Assembly (NCBI GenBank): GCA_003235365.1
Contig: QJWJ01000513.1
Coordinates: 1 to 64,000, forward strand
Direction: 5' to 3'
DNA: 64,000 bases
From: Deltaproteobacteria bacterium
GTDB lineage: Bacteria > Myxococcota_A > Polyangia > Polyangiales > Polyangiaceae
Position 1 is the stretch's first letter. Each line of letters starts with the position of its first letter. Positions 33,451 to 43,284 of the stretch are shown here, in pieces. The translations under genes were made by a program, and so were the position numbers. A model generated the notes under the pieces. The model saw nothing but the letters and a program-made list of their open reading frames with translations, was not told the DNA's origin and searched no databases.

Positions 33451-35688
33451 ATGACGGACGAGTGGTACGTCAAGGAATTGTTGACGCGTTCTCCGGTTCT
33501 TGCGTTTGCCAAGGGGTTGGATGGCAAGTACCTCTTCGCCAACGACGCGTGGTTCGCCCTGGCAGGTCTCGAGCGTGATCAAGTGCTGGGACGCACGGAC
33601 TACGAGCTTTTCGATTTCGAGACCGCCGAGGGTTTCGTCAAGAACGATCGCCAGGTCGTGCATGAGGGGCAAAACGTCGAAGCAGAGGAAACGTTGCCCC
33701 GCGACGGTAGAGTGATCGTGGGCCATTCCACGAAGTTTCCGTTGCGTGATGAGGACGGCAACATCTGCGGGGTTGGAGGTATCACCGTCGACATCACCGC
33801 TCGCAAGGCGGCGCAACATGCATTGGCCGCCTCGGAGCGCCGCTTTCGAGAGCTGATTGAGCATTCCCCCGAAGCCTACGTGGTGCTGGACATCGCCACG
33901 GGCAAGTTCGTCGACGTCAACGACAACAGTGTCGACCTGTTCAAGCTGTCGAAGGAAGAGCTGCTGGAACTGGGGCCAGCGCACGTCAGCCCACCAACGC
34001 AACCGGATGGCAGGACGTCACTGGACAAGGCACGGCATTACATCGGCGAAGCCATGGCCGGGGAGACCCCGGTCTTCGATTGGATGCATCAGGCCGGTGA
34101 TGGCGAGCTGTTGCCTTGTCGAATCTGGCTGTCTCGAGTGGAGCTGGAATCTGGGCCAGCGGTGCGTGCGAGCATCCTCGACATGCGTGAAAGTGAGTTG
34201 CTGCGTTCAGCCATGGAGCGCATGCAGGCTCAGCTCGACAGCATTCAGGACGCGCTTCCGCAGCTCATCGTCGTGTTCGACCCGGTCGAGCAGAAGCTCG
34301 TCCACTGCAACCGACGCTATACGCTGGTTCTGGGCTCCCCGCCGAGCCGCCACATTTGGCAATCCGTTCCCGAATTGTGCGAGGAGGCGATGCGAAACGG
34401 CTCGGCGCGAGGGGAGATTCGCCTCGATACCAGTGCGTATGGTGAACGCTACTTCGAGGTCGAGGTTTCTGTCTTCGCTCAATCACTCGGAGAAGCGTCG
34501 CGATTGTTGGTCGTGGCCAGTGATGTGACCGAGCAACGTGTTTTGGACTTGCAGCTGAGGCAAGCGCGGCGCCTGGAGAGCCTGGGACGACTGGCGGGGG
34601 GCGTTGCCCACGACTTCAACAACCTGTTGACGGTCATATTGGGCTCAGTGGAGTTCCTCGAACCGTCCCTGGTTGGCGATCCGGCGGGTCAAGCAGATCT
34701 CTCGACCCTCAAGGACGCAGCGATCCAGGCGCGAGGCCTGACCAGTCAGCTCCTCGCGTTTGCCCGAGCGGATACTGGCCGGGCCGAGTTGGTCGAGGTC
34801 GACGCGTTGGTCGGTGATTCGATGCGCATGATCGAGCGCCTGATAGGCGAGGATGTGCGCACCACGCTGGATCTCGGTGCCCACGGTCGTTCGATCTTCA
34901 TCGATCGTGGACAGTTGCAGCAAGTCATCTTGAACCTCGCCGTGAATGCGAGGGATGCGATGCGCGGTGGTGGTGAACTCACCCTCTCGACACGAGTCGT
35001 GGAATTGCCCTCCTCCGACATCGAAGCAGTGCCCGCCGGAGTGGGGCCAGGGGCGTTCGTGGTGCTGAGCGTGACGGACTCTGGCGAAGGGATGTCGCCG
35101 GAGACCATCGAGAAGGCATTCGAGCCATTTTTTACCACCAAGCCAACCGGAGAAGGCACTGGTCTTGGGTTATCAACGGTTCATGGCATCGCGCAACGAA
35201 GTGGCGGTGGCATCGTCCTGCAAAGTCGACTCGGCCACGGAACTTCGGCCAGGGTGTGGCTGCCAGTGCGAGAACCACAGAACCCCTCCGCGAGCATCCC
35301 GCCGGCGGACTGTTTCGGTCGCGAGCGAAGCGTGCTGTTGGTCGACGACGAGGTTGCCGTGGGGACAATCGGGTCTCGGGCGCTACGCGAGGCAGGGTTT
35401 GTCGTGCATCAGGCGGACGGTCCCGAAGCGGCGTTGAAGCTCAGCGAGAACGTCGGCGCGTTCGACATCATCGTTTCGGATGTCGTGATGCCGACGATGT
35501 CTGGCCTCGAGCTGGTCGAGCACCTCACCGCACAGCTGGGAGCCATCCCCGTGTTGTACGTCTCCGGCTACGCATCTGAAGCGCTGGCTGCGCGCGGGCT
35601 CGTGCCCGATCAGGTCAATCTGCTTCGGAAGCCGTTTTCTCCCGCCGCGCTGGTACGCCGGGTGTGCGCAGCGCTGGAGAGGACTTGA
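33451..35688 (+). CDS. Hybrid sensor histidine kinase (PAS-PAS-PAS-HisKA-HATPase-REC)
   Basis: A soluble sensor kinase with no membrane segment. Two or three PAS domains (about 8-118, 128-245 and 262-362) could sense an internal signal. The dimerisation/phosphoacceptor helix has GRLAGGVAHDFNNLL (H387). The ATPase shows the N box QVILNLAVNARDAM, then DSGEGMS and GEGTGLGLSTV. A C-terminal receiver domain (about 626-745) has VLLVDDE and phospho-acceptor D677 in SDVVMP. The HDFNN-type kinase with C-terminal REC is common in myxobacteria. No response regulator or output gene is adjacent, so the partner is unknown. The start ATG at 33451 gives a PAS domain directly at the N-terminus. Confidence 0.93.
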   Translation: MTDEWYVKELLTRSPVLAFAKGLDGKYLFANDAWFALAGLERDQVLGRTDYELFDFETAEGFVKNDRQVVHEGQNVEAEETLPRDGRVIVGHSTKFPLRDEDGNICGVGGITVDITARKAAQHALAASERRFRELIEHSPEAYVVLDIATGKFVDVNDNSVDLFKLSKEELLELGPAHVSPPTQPDGRTSLDKARHYIGEAMAGETPVFDWMHQAGDGELLPCRIWLSRVELESGPAVRASILDMRESELLRSAMERMQAQLDSIQDALPQLIVVFDPVEQKLVHCNRRYTLVLGSPPSRHIWQSVPELCEEAMRNGSARGEIRLDTSAYGERYFEVEVSVFAQSLGEASRLLVVASDVTEQRVLDLQLRQARRLESLGRLAGGVAHDFNNLLTVILGSVEFLEPSLVGDPAGQADLSTLKDAAIQARGLTSQLLAFARADTGRAELVEVDALVGDSMRMIERLIGEDVRTTLDLGAHGRSIFIDRGQLQQVILNLAVNARDAMRGGGELTLSTRVVELPSSDIEAVPAGVGPGAFVVLSVTDSGEGMSPETIEKAFEPFFTTKPTGEGTGLGLSTVHGIAQRSGGGIVLQSRLGHGTSARVWLPVREPQNPSASIPPADCFGRERSVLLVDDEVAVGTIGSRALREAGFVVHQADGPEAALKLSENVGAFDIIVSDVVMPTMSGLELVEHLTAQLGAIPVLYVSGYASEALAARGLVPDQVNLLRKPFSPAALVRRVCAALERT

Positions 35689-35711
35689 GCAGCGAGATCG
35701 CTCGGCGCTGA

Positions 35712-35729
35712 GCCGCCGACGTTGGCGGC
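35712..35729. terminator. Hairpin between convergent kinase and nei genes
   Basis: GCCGCC-GACGTT-GGCGGC forms a 6-bp GC stem with a 6-nt loop in the 52-bp gap between convergent stops. Outer GC pairs may extend it. There is no T run. A shared terminator is plausible. Confidence 0.45.
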
Positions 35730-35740
35730 CGCCGGCGCCT

Positions 35741-36523
35741 TCAGCGTTGGCAGTCGGGGCAGTAGTACGTCGGGCGAAGCTGGACGCCCTGGCGGAACAC
35801 CTCGACGAGCGTGTCGCACTTCAGGCAGCGCTGACCTGCGCGCTCGTACACCCAGTGAACGGGGCCTCCAGGACCGAAGCGTGTGCGTCGAGGACCCCGC
35901 TCGAGATTGCGCAGCATCCACTTGCGACACGTCTGCAATAGTTCGACGCGTCGTTGTTCACTCGTACCGGTTGCGGGTCGTCGGGGGTCGGTCTCACACA
36001 GGAACAACGTCTCACACTTGTAGACGTTGCCAATGCCCGACACCGCGCCTTGGTCGAGCAGCGCCTCGGCGATGCTGAGTTCGGCGTGCTGGAGCAAGCG
36101 CCGCGCGCCGCCCACGACATCGAACTGGGGTGAGAGGATGTCCGGGCCGATGCGGTGGAGCCAATCGTCGACCGGCAAACGCGACATGTCGATCCAACGC
36201 GCAGACTGTACGAGACTGCAGATCAAACTGACCGCCTCGGTGTCGATGACGATACGCGCCGCATCGGACGTGGACTGTGGCGAGGCCCTGCGCTGGGCGA
36301 TGCGCCACTTGCCCTTCATTTGCATGTGCGTGTGCAGTGTGGTTCCGTCAGAAAGGTGCATCAACAGGTGCTTGGCCCGTGCCTCGACCCCGTCGATGAC
36401 GGCGCCCTCGACGTCTGTTCTGTCCAGGCGTGGATCGAGTGCGCGAAACCGTTCGATTCGCCGACCCGCCGCAGCTGTGTGAAGCCGCTTGGCCGTCAGA
36501 AAGATCGTATCACCTTCAGGCAT
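35741..36523 (-). CDS. Fpg/Nei family DNA glycosylase (Nei2-like)
   Basis: A base-excision repair glycosylase/AP lyase for oxidised bases. The mature N-terminus PEGD provides the catalytic proline (P2) and glutamate (E3). The MPEGDTIFLTAKRL start is of the actinobacterial Nei2 type rather than Fpg (MPELPEV). The helix-two-turn-helix region contains AVSGIGNVYKCETLF, and the C-terminal zinc finger has cysteines 233, 236, 255 and 258 spaced CxxC-x18-CxxC. At 260 residues it is complete. It begins 24 bases after the lhr stop, so the two form an operon. The same lhr-nei pairing occurs in mycobacteria. Confidence 0.92.
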   Translation of the reverse strand: MPEGDTIFLTAKRLHTAAAGRRIERFRALDPRLDRTDVEGAVIDGVEARAKHLLMHLSDGTTLHTHMQMKGKWRIAQRRASPQSTSDAARIVIDTEAVSLICSLVQSARWIDMSRLPVDDWLHRIGPDILSPQFDVVGGARRLLQHAELSIAEALLDQGAVSGIGNVYKCETLFLCETDPRRPATGTSEQRRVELLQTCRKWMLRNLERGPRRTRFGPGGPVHWVYERAGQRCLKCDTLVEVFRQGVQLRPTYYCPDCQR

Positions 36524-36547
36524 CGATGACGTTTGACCCGTGCTGCA

Positions 36548-39500
36548 TCAATTGGGACGTTGTACCGCGCGTGTGCTGACGATCACGGCTCTGCGCAATT
36601 GAAGCCCCTTGGAACTGATCGTGTGACCCCGCGCGAGGAGTTTGCTCAGCAGTCGAATCGCCTCGAGGGGCTCACTCTCGACGCCCCCTCCGCGATTCAC
36701 ATCTCCGCGGCGTGCGGCATCTTCGAGGTCGACGATCATGTGACCGTCGAGCTGCTCGATGAGCCAAACACGGTCCAGGCTCCGTTGCAGCCAACCTTCC
36801 AGCGCCTCGGCGAGCGCCTCGCTGCGATCGCGCTCGCTTGCGCGGCCCGTGACGCCGTCAGAAAGTGGAAACAGGGCCAAGCTTCGACGCCCCTTGCCGA
36901 CGTAGGCCAACAAGTGTCCGCCGCTGATCACGACGTGGCATCCTGCGGCGCGTTGTGGGCGAACGGAGGTATGAGCGGGCCAGGGTAATGTCGCCCCCCA
37001 AGGGTTGGCGGGGTCACACGCCGAAAGAATGGCGATCTCGTCGCTGCTCGTGTCGTCTCGGTGGCGGCGCAACCACGACTCCGCCCCCGGTTCGGCGAAC
37101 TGGGTGGCACCGAGCTCGGCAATGAAGTAACCGCGGCGCAAACGTCCCGCGTGCTCCAGCGCGTCGAGCACCGGATACAGCAACGAGAATCCTCCCAGAG
37201 GCCCTTCCGCTCGAACGGCATCTCGGGTGAGCACACCGTGCCGTTTGATCAACTGTTCGGCGTTGGCGCGCGTTCGTTCGGTGTGCGTCTTGTCGCCGAT
37301 GGTGGGCAGCAGGCTCCATCGTCCTTCGGTGCCGGGCAGGAGACTCCTTCGAGATCGAAATTGCCTCCTTCCACCGCGTTGTCCTGCCGAGGCAGCTCCC
37401 ACCCGTTTCGATGAGCCGAGGGAGGCGACTGGCTTGAGTGTGTCGTTGCTCACTTCTCCCGACAAAACCAGTTCCCACAGCGTTTCGAAGACCTCATTCG
37501 GAAAGCCTCCGAGTTGGGCGACCAGATCCGTGAAGAAGGAGGCGCCCCGCTGCTGCAGCAGATCCCGAAGGCGCTTTGCCAAGTCGCTCTCGACCGGTTC
37601 TGGATTGGGTGCGAGCAACGAGAAAGCATCGGTCAGGTACAACGCCAAACGCGCATCCCCCGACTGCTGACCGAAGCCGCGCCAAACGATTTCACCAGCG
37701 GCGCAGAGCTCGTCGAGATCGCTCGGCCGAAAATCGTCCACGCGTTTGGGCATGACCTCTTCACACCACACTGAATACGGCAACGCCACCCCTTGCAGTT
37801 GCTCGATGACGCTCAGCACGCCGTCGAGACCCTCGAGCGGGCGTTGCAAGTGTTGCCATTCGGCGATGAAGCGGGCGTAGGCCGCTACGCTCACCGGTTC
37901 GATCTGACCGCGGAGCTTCGCCAAACTGCTTTGTTTGAGCCGCCCCAACACCGCCGTGGCGCAATACTCTTGCTGGGCCCCGTTCGGCAGAAATGCGCCG
38001 CGCACCACCAACCCCGCGGCTTCCAGTTCATCCAGCGTGCGCTGCACGATCTGGTACGAGAGACGGTATCGCTCCGAGGGGGCCGATAGGATGAACGGTC
38101 CGTGGGTACTGGCGTAGTTGAGCAGCAGATCGCGCAGAGCCTTGTCGACTGTGCCGAGGAGACTGCTGGGGATCCCCATCGGCAACACAGTGCCTAGCGC
38201 GTCGCGGTAACGTGCAGCATGTTCCGCCGCTACCCAGCGCCGTTCCTCGGCAATTCGCAGCGCGGCGGCGCGCCCGGTTCGGTTCAAGTGCATGAGCCAA
38301 TCCGACAGGTGTTCGTCGGCGCAACGCGTGCGCAACTCGTCGTCGGTCAGATCTCCCAATTGCAGCAGTAGGTCGTGCAAGTCGTCGGCATCTCGAAGCA
38401 CCCGCGACCCGTCGAGGCGTTGCAGTTTGCGTTCCAACTCGACTATCGCGTCGGGGTCGAGCAACTCGCGCAACTCGGGCTCGCCGAGCAGAAGCCTCAG
38501 CTGGTCGTGGTCGAGGCTGAGGGCTTGCGCGCGCCGCTCGGCGAGTGGCGCATCACCGTTGTAGATGAAGTTACCGACGTAGGAGAACAAGATTGATGCG
38601 GCGAATGATGACGCCGAATTGACGGTAACCCCAACCACATCAATTCGTCCATCGACGACGCTCTGCAGTACCTCGCGTAGTCCCGGGAGATCGAAGACGT
38701 CCTGCAGGCATTCTCTGTACGTTTCGAGTAGGATCGGGAAGTCGCCAAATTCGCTGGCTGCGCTCAGCAAGTCTGCCGAGCGACGGCGCTGGACCCACAG
38801 CGGGACGCGTTGGGCCGGACGCTTGCGTGGCAGCAGCAACGCACGGGCGGCGTTCTGACGAAAATGCGCGGAGAACAGCGCCGAGCCACCCAGGCATTCA
38901 CGCAGCAGGCGTTCGGCGTCCTCGGGAGTCGGCACGAACCACTGTGGGTCGGGGGCGCTATCCGAGTCGGGAAGGCGAAACACGATGCCGTCATCGGCCC
39001 ACATGGTATCGACTTGAACGGCGAACTCGCGGCGCAGCCGTTCGGCGACGGCCAGACACCACGGCGCGTGAACGCGACCGCCAAAAGGCGAAAGCACCAC
39101 GACGCGCCAGTCGCCCACTTCGTCGGTGAACGCTTCGACGACGACCCGCCGATCCGTCGGCAGGCGCGATTGTTGCTCTTGCTCCCGGAGATAGGAGACC
39201 AGATTACTCGCGGCGAAGGCGTCGAGCTTGTATTGCTCGCGCAATTCGCTCAGCGCCGTTTCATCGTCGAGTGCCGCGAGGTGACGGGACAACTTGCCGA
39301 TCGCTCGCCCGAGCTCGAGCGGGCGACCCACTTTGTCGCCGTGCCAGAACGGCATGCGTGCCGGCTCCCCCGGGGCGGGCGTGACGAGCACACGATCGTG
39401 GCTGATGTCTTCGACGCGCCAGCTCGAAGCGCCCAGAAGAAATACCTCGCCGACCCGCGTTTCGAACACCATCTCTTCGTCGAGTTCACCGACTCGAGCT

Positions 39501-41182
39501 GGGGGCTGAGTGCCAGCGATGAATACGCCGTACAAGCCGCGATCGACGATCGTGCCGGCATTGCTGACAGCCAACAAACGCGCACCGCGGCGCGCCTCGA
39601 GGCGACCGTTGGTGCGGTCCCAGTTGATGCGCGCGCGCAACTCCGCAAAGCGCTCGGATGGATAGCGGCCGCTGAGCATGTCCAGCACGCCGTCGAACAG
39701 TGGACGCGGCAGATCCCAGAACGGTGCTGCGCGCCGTACCGTCTGGTACAGCTCATCGGCGCCGATGGGGCCTTCGACCAGGATCGAAACGACGTGTTGT
39801 GCCAGCACGTCGAGGGGGTTGCGCGGGTAGCGCGTGGGCTCGACGTTGCCCGCGAGCGTCTGCTCGATGATCGCCGCACACGCCAGTAGATCGCCTCTGA
39901 ATTTGGGAAACAGAATACCGCGTGAGACTTCGCCGACGTGGTGACCGGCGCGTCCGATGCGTTGGATGCCGCTGGCGACGCTGGGCGGTGCTTCGACTTG
40001 AATGACCAAGTCGACCGCGCCCATGTCGATGCCGAGCTCGAGCGAGGACGTGGCAACGATCGCGGGCAATTGGCCGAGCTTGAGGCGGTCTTCGATCTGC
40101 GCGCGGGCGTCCTTGGCGATGGACCCGTGGTGCGCCAAAGCGACCTCTTTGCCCGCCAGGTCGTTGAGCGCCGTGGCCAGCCGCTCTGCCAAGCGACGGC
40201 TGTTGACGAACAGCATCGTGGAGCGATGGGATCGAATCAACTCCAGCAACCGCGGCGTCATCGATGGCCAAATCGACGGAACGGGGCGCGGCGACGGGGC
40301 CGCTTCAAACGCATGCTCACTGTCCGGTGACTGGCCTGTCAAGCGGTCGAGTGACGCGTCGGCATGCGCCGGCGGCGGTACGGCCAACGTCGTCATGTCT
40401 TCGACCGGAACCTCGACCCGCAAGTCGAACACCTTGGCGTGGCCGGCATCGAGGATCGACACCGCGCGCTCTGCTCGTTGATTGTCCTTGGTGAACGTCG
40501 CTCCGCCGAGATAGCGGGCGATTTCGTCCAAGGGTCGCTGAGTGGCGGAAAGGCCGACGCGCTGCAGTGGGGGAATCCGATTGCCATCGGGGGGCGTTGC
40601 TCGTTCGCGGAGCTCTTCGAGTCGCTCCAAGCTCAAGGCCAGGTGTGCTCCGCGTTTCGTTCCGCACAGCGAATGGATTTCGTCGATGATTACCGTCTGG
40701 ACACCCGCGAGCGTCTGGCGCGCTTGGGATGTCAGCATCAGGTACAACGACTCCGGCGTCGTGATCAGAATGTCGGGTGGGTACTTGGCTAGGCGCGATC
40801 GTTCCTTGGCGGGCGTGTCACCACTGCGAACCCCCACTTGCGGAGCGTGAAACTCGAACCCGTCACGCGCCGCGATCGCGCCGAGACCAACCAATGGGGC
40901 GCGCAGGTTTCGTTCCACATCGACCCCCAGCGCCTTGAGCGGAGAGACGTAGAGCACGCGGGTCGTCGGCGATTGTGGTGGTTGGGTGAACGATAGCCGG
41001 TCCAGTGCCATCAAGAACGCGGCCAAAGTCTTGCCGGAGCCCGTGGGGGCGAGCAGTAGTGCGGACTTGCCTGCGGAAAGGACGGGCCACGCCAGGGATT
41101 GGGCTCGGGTTGGTGCCTCGAATGCCTCGGCAAACCATCGCCGCACCGCGGGGTGCGCCAGCTGCAGCGAGTCGACCGACAT
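36548..41182 (-). CDS. lhr: Lhr-type large ATP-dependent helicase
   Basis: Lhr is a 3'-5' DNA/RNA-DNA helicase of superfamily 2 connected with DNA repair. The N-terminal helicase core has motif I APTGSGKT (45-52), motif II DEIH (167-170), and motif VI QRIGRAGHH. It is followed by the winged-helix and beta-barrel region (VGELDEEMVFETRVGEVFLLG; WHGDKVGRPLELG) that defines the Lhr core. About 700 further residues form the long Lhr C-terminal domain present in the full-length enzyme. I selected the ATG at 41182. The 34 codons upstream are low-similarity. The 1544-residue length matches E. coli Lhr (about 1538). The partner nei gene follows at 24 bp, supporting a joint DNA repair role. Confidence 0.95.
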   Translation of the reverse strand: MSVDSLQLAHPAVRRWFAEAFEAPTRAQSLAWPVLSAGKSALLLAPTGSGKTLAAFLMALDRLSFTQPPQSPTTRVLYVSPLKALGVDVERNLRAPLVGLGAIAARDGFEFHAPQVGVRSGDTPAKERSRLAKYPPDILITTPESLYLMLTSQARQTLAGVQTVIIDEIHSLCGTKRGAHLALSLERLEELRERATPPDGNRIPPLQRVGLSATQRPLDEIARYLGGATFTKDNQRAERAVSILDAGHAKVFDLRVEVPVEDMTTLAVPPPAHADASLDRLTGQSPDSEHAFEAAPSPRPVPSIWPSMTPRLLELIRSHRSTMLFVNSRRLAERLATALNDLAGKEVALAHHGSIAKDARAQIEDRLKLGQLPAIVATSSLELGIDMGAVDLVIQVEAPPSVASGIQRIGRAGHHVGEVSRGILFPKFRGDLLACAAIIEQTLAGNVEPTRYPRNPLDVLAQHVVSILVEGPIGADELYQTVRRAAPFWDLPRPLFDGVLDMLSGRYPSERFAELRARINWDRTNGRLEARRGARLLAVSNAGTIVDRGLYGVFIAGTQPPARVGELDEEMVFETRVGEVFLLGASSWRVEDISHDRVLVTPAPGEPARMPFWHGDKVGRPLELGRAIGKLSRHLAALDDETALSELREQYKLDAFAASNLVSYLREQEQQSRLPTDRRVVVEAFTDEVGDWRVVVLSPFGGRVHAPWCLAVAERLRREFAVQVDTMWADDGIVFRLPDSDSAPDPQWFVPTPEDAERLLRECLGGSALFSAHFRQNAARALLLPRKRPAQRVPLWVQRRRSADLLSAASEFGDFPILLETYRECLQDVFDLPGLREVLQSVVDGRIDVVGVTVNSASSFAASILFSYVGNFIYNGDAPLAERRAQALSLDHDQLRLLLGEPELRELLDPDAIVELERKLQRLDGSRVLRDADDLHDLLLQLGDLTDDELRTRCADEHLSDWLMHLNRTGRAAALRIAEERRWVAAEHAARYRDALGTVLPMGIPSSLLGTVDKALRDLLLNYASTHGPFILSAPSERYRLSYQIVQRTLDELEAAGLVVRGAFLPNGAQQEYCATAVLGRLKQSSLAKLRGQIEPVSVAAYARFIAEWQHLQRPLEGLDGVLSVIEQLQGVALPYSVWCEEVMPKRVDDFRPSDLDELCAAGEIVWRGFGQQSGDARLALYLTDAFSLLAPNPEPVESDLAKRLRDLLQQRGASFFTDLVAQLGGFPNEVFETLWELVLSGEVSNDTLKPVASLGSSKRVGAASAGQRGGRRQFRSRRSLLPGTEGRWSLLPTIGDKTHTERTRANAEQLIKRHGVLTRDAVRAEGPLGGFSLLYPVLDALEHAGRLRRGYFIAELGATQFAEPGAESWLRRHRDDTSSDEIAILSACDPANPWGATLPWPAHTSVRPQRAAGCHVVISGGHLLAYVGKGRRSLALFPLSDGVTGRASERDRSEALAEALEGWLQRSLDRVWLIEQLDGHMIVDLEDAARRGDVNRGGGVESEPLEAIRLLSKLLARGHTISSKGLQLRRAVIVSTRAVQRPN

Positions 41183-41317
41183 CGGTCCGGTATTGCATCG
41201 GCGGGGCACGGCGTCGAGGTTCCGCACCGAGCCCCGGAAGGCTGCGAGAAAAAGTGCAGAGTTCTGGCTCGTTGAGTGCGACAAGCGGCACCCGCTACGG
41301 CCGAGGGGCAGGCGGCA

Positions 41318-41800
41318 CTACTCCTGGAGCGGAGCGTTGGCGAGGTTGGCGCCGTATTTGGGGTTCCACAACACGACGCTGCGCAGCGCCGGATCCGGCG
41401 CGCTCGGCAGAGCGACCAGCTGTTCTTCGGCGCCGTTCTGCAGGGGTGCCATGTCGTACTTGAGCTCGGTGTTGTCGACGCTCGCCGTATTTGGCGCACT
41501 CGGCACGCCGACCAGATAGATGTGGATCGGCCCGTCGTACTCGACCTTCACGTTTCGCAAGCGCAAGAAGTAGTCGTCACCACGAGCGATGAGTTCGACC
41601 GTGCCACGGGTCGTCTTGCCCACGCTCTCGAAGCGCCCGCTGAGCAGTGTCGATTCCGCACTCGCGGTTCGCACGTCGGGTGCGGAGTCGCTGCTCTCAC
41701 GGTTGCAGGCCGATAACAGGATCGACGGCGCTAGGCAGCTCAGCACCACACCGAGGACGCACTGGTCGAGCGATACGGTCGGTACCGGGGCGTAAGGCAT
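41318..41800 (-). CDS. DM13-domain lipoprotein
   Basis: A predicted lipoprotein of about 160 residues. From the ATG at 41800 a hydrophobic segment ends in a lipobox (PSILLSACN). The mature part from LSGRFESVGKTTRGTVELI to LWNPKYGANLANAPL resembles the DM13 domain, a beta-rich module linked to electron transfer or protein binding. It has a Gly-Pro-Ile-His-Ile-Tyr-Leu stretch and no further cysteine. The frame is open upstream to 41923, but those residues are unlike a signal. It lies 135 bp upstream of lhr on the same strand, without clear functional connection. Confidence 0.75.
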   Translation of the reverse strand: MPYAPVPTVSLDQCVLGVVLSCLAPSILLSACNRESSDSAPDVRTASAESTLLSGRFESVGKTTRGTVELIARGDDYFLRLRNVKVEYDGPIHIYLVGVPSAPNTASVDNTELKYDMAPLQNGAEEQLVALPSAPDPALRSVVLWNPKYGANLANAPLQE

Positions 41801-41991
41801 CGCGAGCCGAAAGGTGCGCGCTGGTGGGGCGCATCTTCCATCGGCCGTTCGTGATCCGAAGTGGGGGAAGCGACACTGGGGGGGAGCCATGCGCAGAGGG
41901 TAGGCCACTGGGGCGCACGACACCAGGGTGCGACCGAGCTGGTGTCGGGAGCTTGCAGCATCGTCGCTTCGGCGTGGGGGCGGCCTGGCGG

Positions 41992-43284
41992 CTACTCGAT
42001 GATCGGATAGCGCACCATGACGCCCATGCCGAGGGCTGCCGCGGGCGAACCCAGAGTTTCGATGGGCTGACCGTCCATGCGTAAGACCAGCGCTTTGGAG
42101 AGAATGCTCACTTCCCCGTCGAGGTAGATGCCGATTGCCGTATGGGGCCAGACACTGAACCCCAATCGCATCGCACCGCAGGGTTTGGACTGAACGCTGT
42201 CGAGCGCCTCCAGTTGCTCGTCATCGATGGGATTGGCGTCGATCGAGTACCGCGAAATGCCAACGCCCAGCTGAATGAACCCTCTGGAAACTGCGCTCAA
42301 GTCGAGTTCGCCTCGCAGCACGCCGAGGTAGCGACCGCGGGCGACGTTCGCCGAGCCGACCGTGCTCTTCAGCTCGAGACGTGTCAGTGAGCCGCTGATT
42401 GAGCCGCCGAGGTAAACACCTCGGGTCCCGACCATCAAGCTGCCATCCAGTCCGTAGTGGGTCGTGCTCGGCGCTTCGAGGGTGAGGCTCGGACCACCTA
42501 GCAATTGCAGCACGATGGCCGAACTGGCCGTCGGCGGGGGGGCAGGCGGTGGGGGCGGAGGGATCGTCGTTCGCGGCGGACTGGGAGGCGAGGGCGCAGT
42601 GGGTGGCGGTTGGGGTTTGACCGGCGGCTCGTTGGTGAGCTCGGTGGCTGCTTGAGAGGGCGGTTTCGGGGCAGGCTCTCGAGGGGAGCGCCCCTGCGCA
42701 CGGGCGAACTCCAGGATTGACTCCGGCAACGCGGCACCGGTGAGCTCTCCGTATTGCAACCATTTGGCGCGGAGCGCTTCGACTGCGCGGACGGCGATCA
42801 CTTCGGCGGTGACGCGCTGGTCGCGCGTATCGATCACCTGCTCCATCGGCTTGGCACCATCGGGGCCCCAAGCTCGCACACGGATGACGTCGCCCTGACG
42901 GTCGAAGGTGAGCAGACCGTAAGTGTTGCTTTCGAGCGGGCCGACCTCATCTCCGACGTCTGAAGCTCGGTGCAGAACCTCGACGTCCAGGTCGACTGCC
43001 CCCAGTTCTCCGAGCGTTCGGACAATCGACTCGTCGATGAGTGGATCTCCGCGCAGTGAGCGCTGAATGCGGACGCGTGGGCGTACCTGGGGTGTCGGAC
43101 TATCGACGGCGTCCTGAGCGCGAGCCTGTGGAACCGCGATCAGGACGGCGAGTGCGCAACATGCCAAGGCGATGCAACGAGCCCGCGACCCGTGATTCAA
43201 CCCGAGGAACCATGGTCGTCGTATGTACGCTGGGACGAGGCACGCCGAGTTGCGGGTGCGCTGTTGCGTGGGTTGTGCGCTCAC
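41992..43284 (-). CDS. Secreted/outer-membrane protein with Pro-rich linker
   Basis: An exported protein of unknown function. The GTG at 43284 overlaps the FecR gene stop (GTGA), which decides the start. It is followed by an unusually long N-region and a signal peptide ending ALAVLIAVPQARAQDA. The first half (about 60-200) is a mixed domain. Residues about 205-255 are Pro/Thr/Ser-rich. The last 160 residues (SSAIVLQLLGGPSLTLEAP to GMGVMVRYPIIE) have the alternating pattern and final aromatic/charged strand of a small outer-membrane barrel. It is the third gene of an ECF sigma-FecR operon, so expression is probably tied to that sigma factor. Confidence 0.75.
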   Translation of the reverse strand: MSAQPTQQRTRNSACLVPAYIRRPWFLGLNHGSRARCIALACCALAVLIAVPQARAQDAVDSPTPQVRPRVRIQRSLRGDPLIDESIVRTLGELGAVDLDVEVLHRASDVGDEVGPLESNTYGLLTFDRQGDVIRVRAWGPDGAKPMEQVIDTRDQRVTAEVIAVRAVEALRAKWLQYGELTGAALPESILEFARAQGRSPREPAPKPPSQAATELTNEPPVKPQPPPTAPSPPSPPRTTIPPPPPPAPPPTASSAIVLQLLGGPSLTLEAPSTTHYGLDGSLMVGTRGVYLGGSISGSLTRLELKSTVGSANVARGRYLGVLRGELDLSAVSRGFIQLGVGISRYSIDANPIDDEQLEALDSVQSKPCGAMRLGFSVWPHTAIGIYLDGEVSILSKALVLRMDGQPIETLGSPAAALGMGVMVRYPIIE

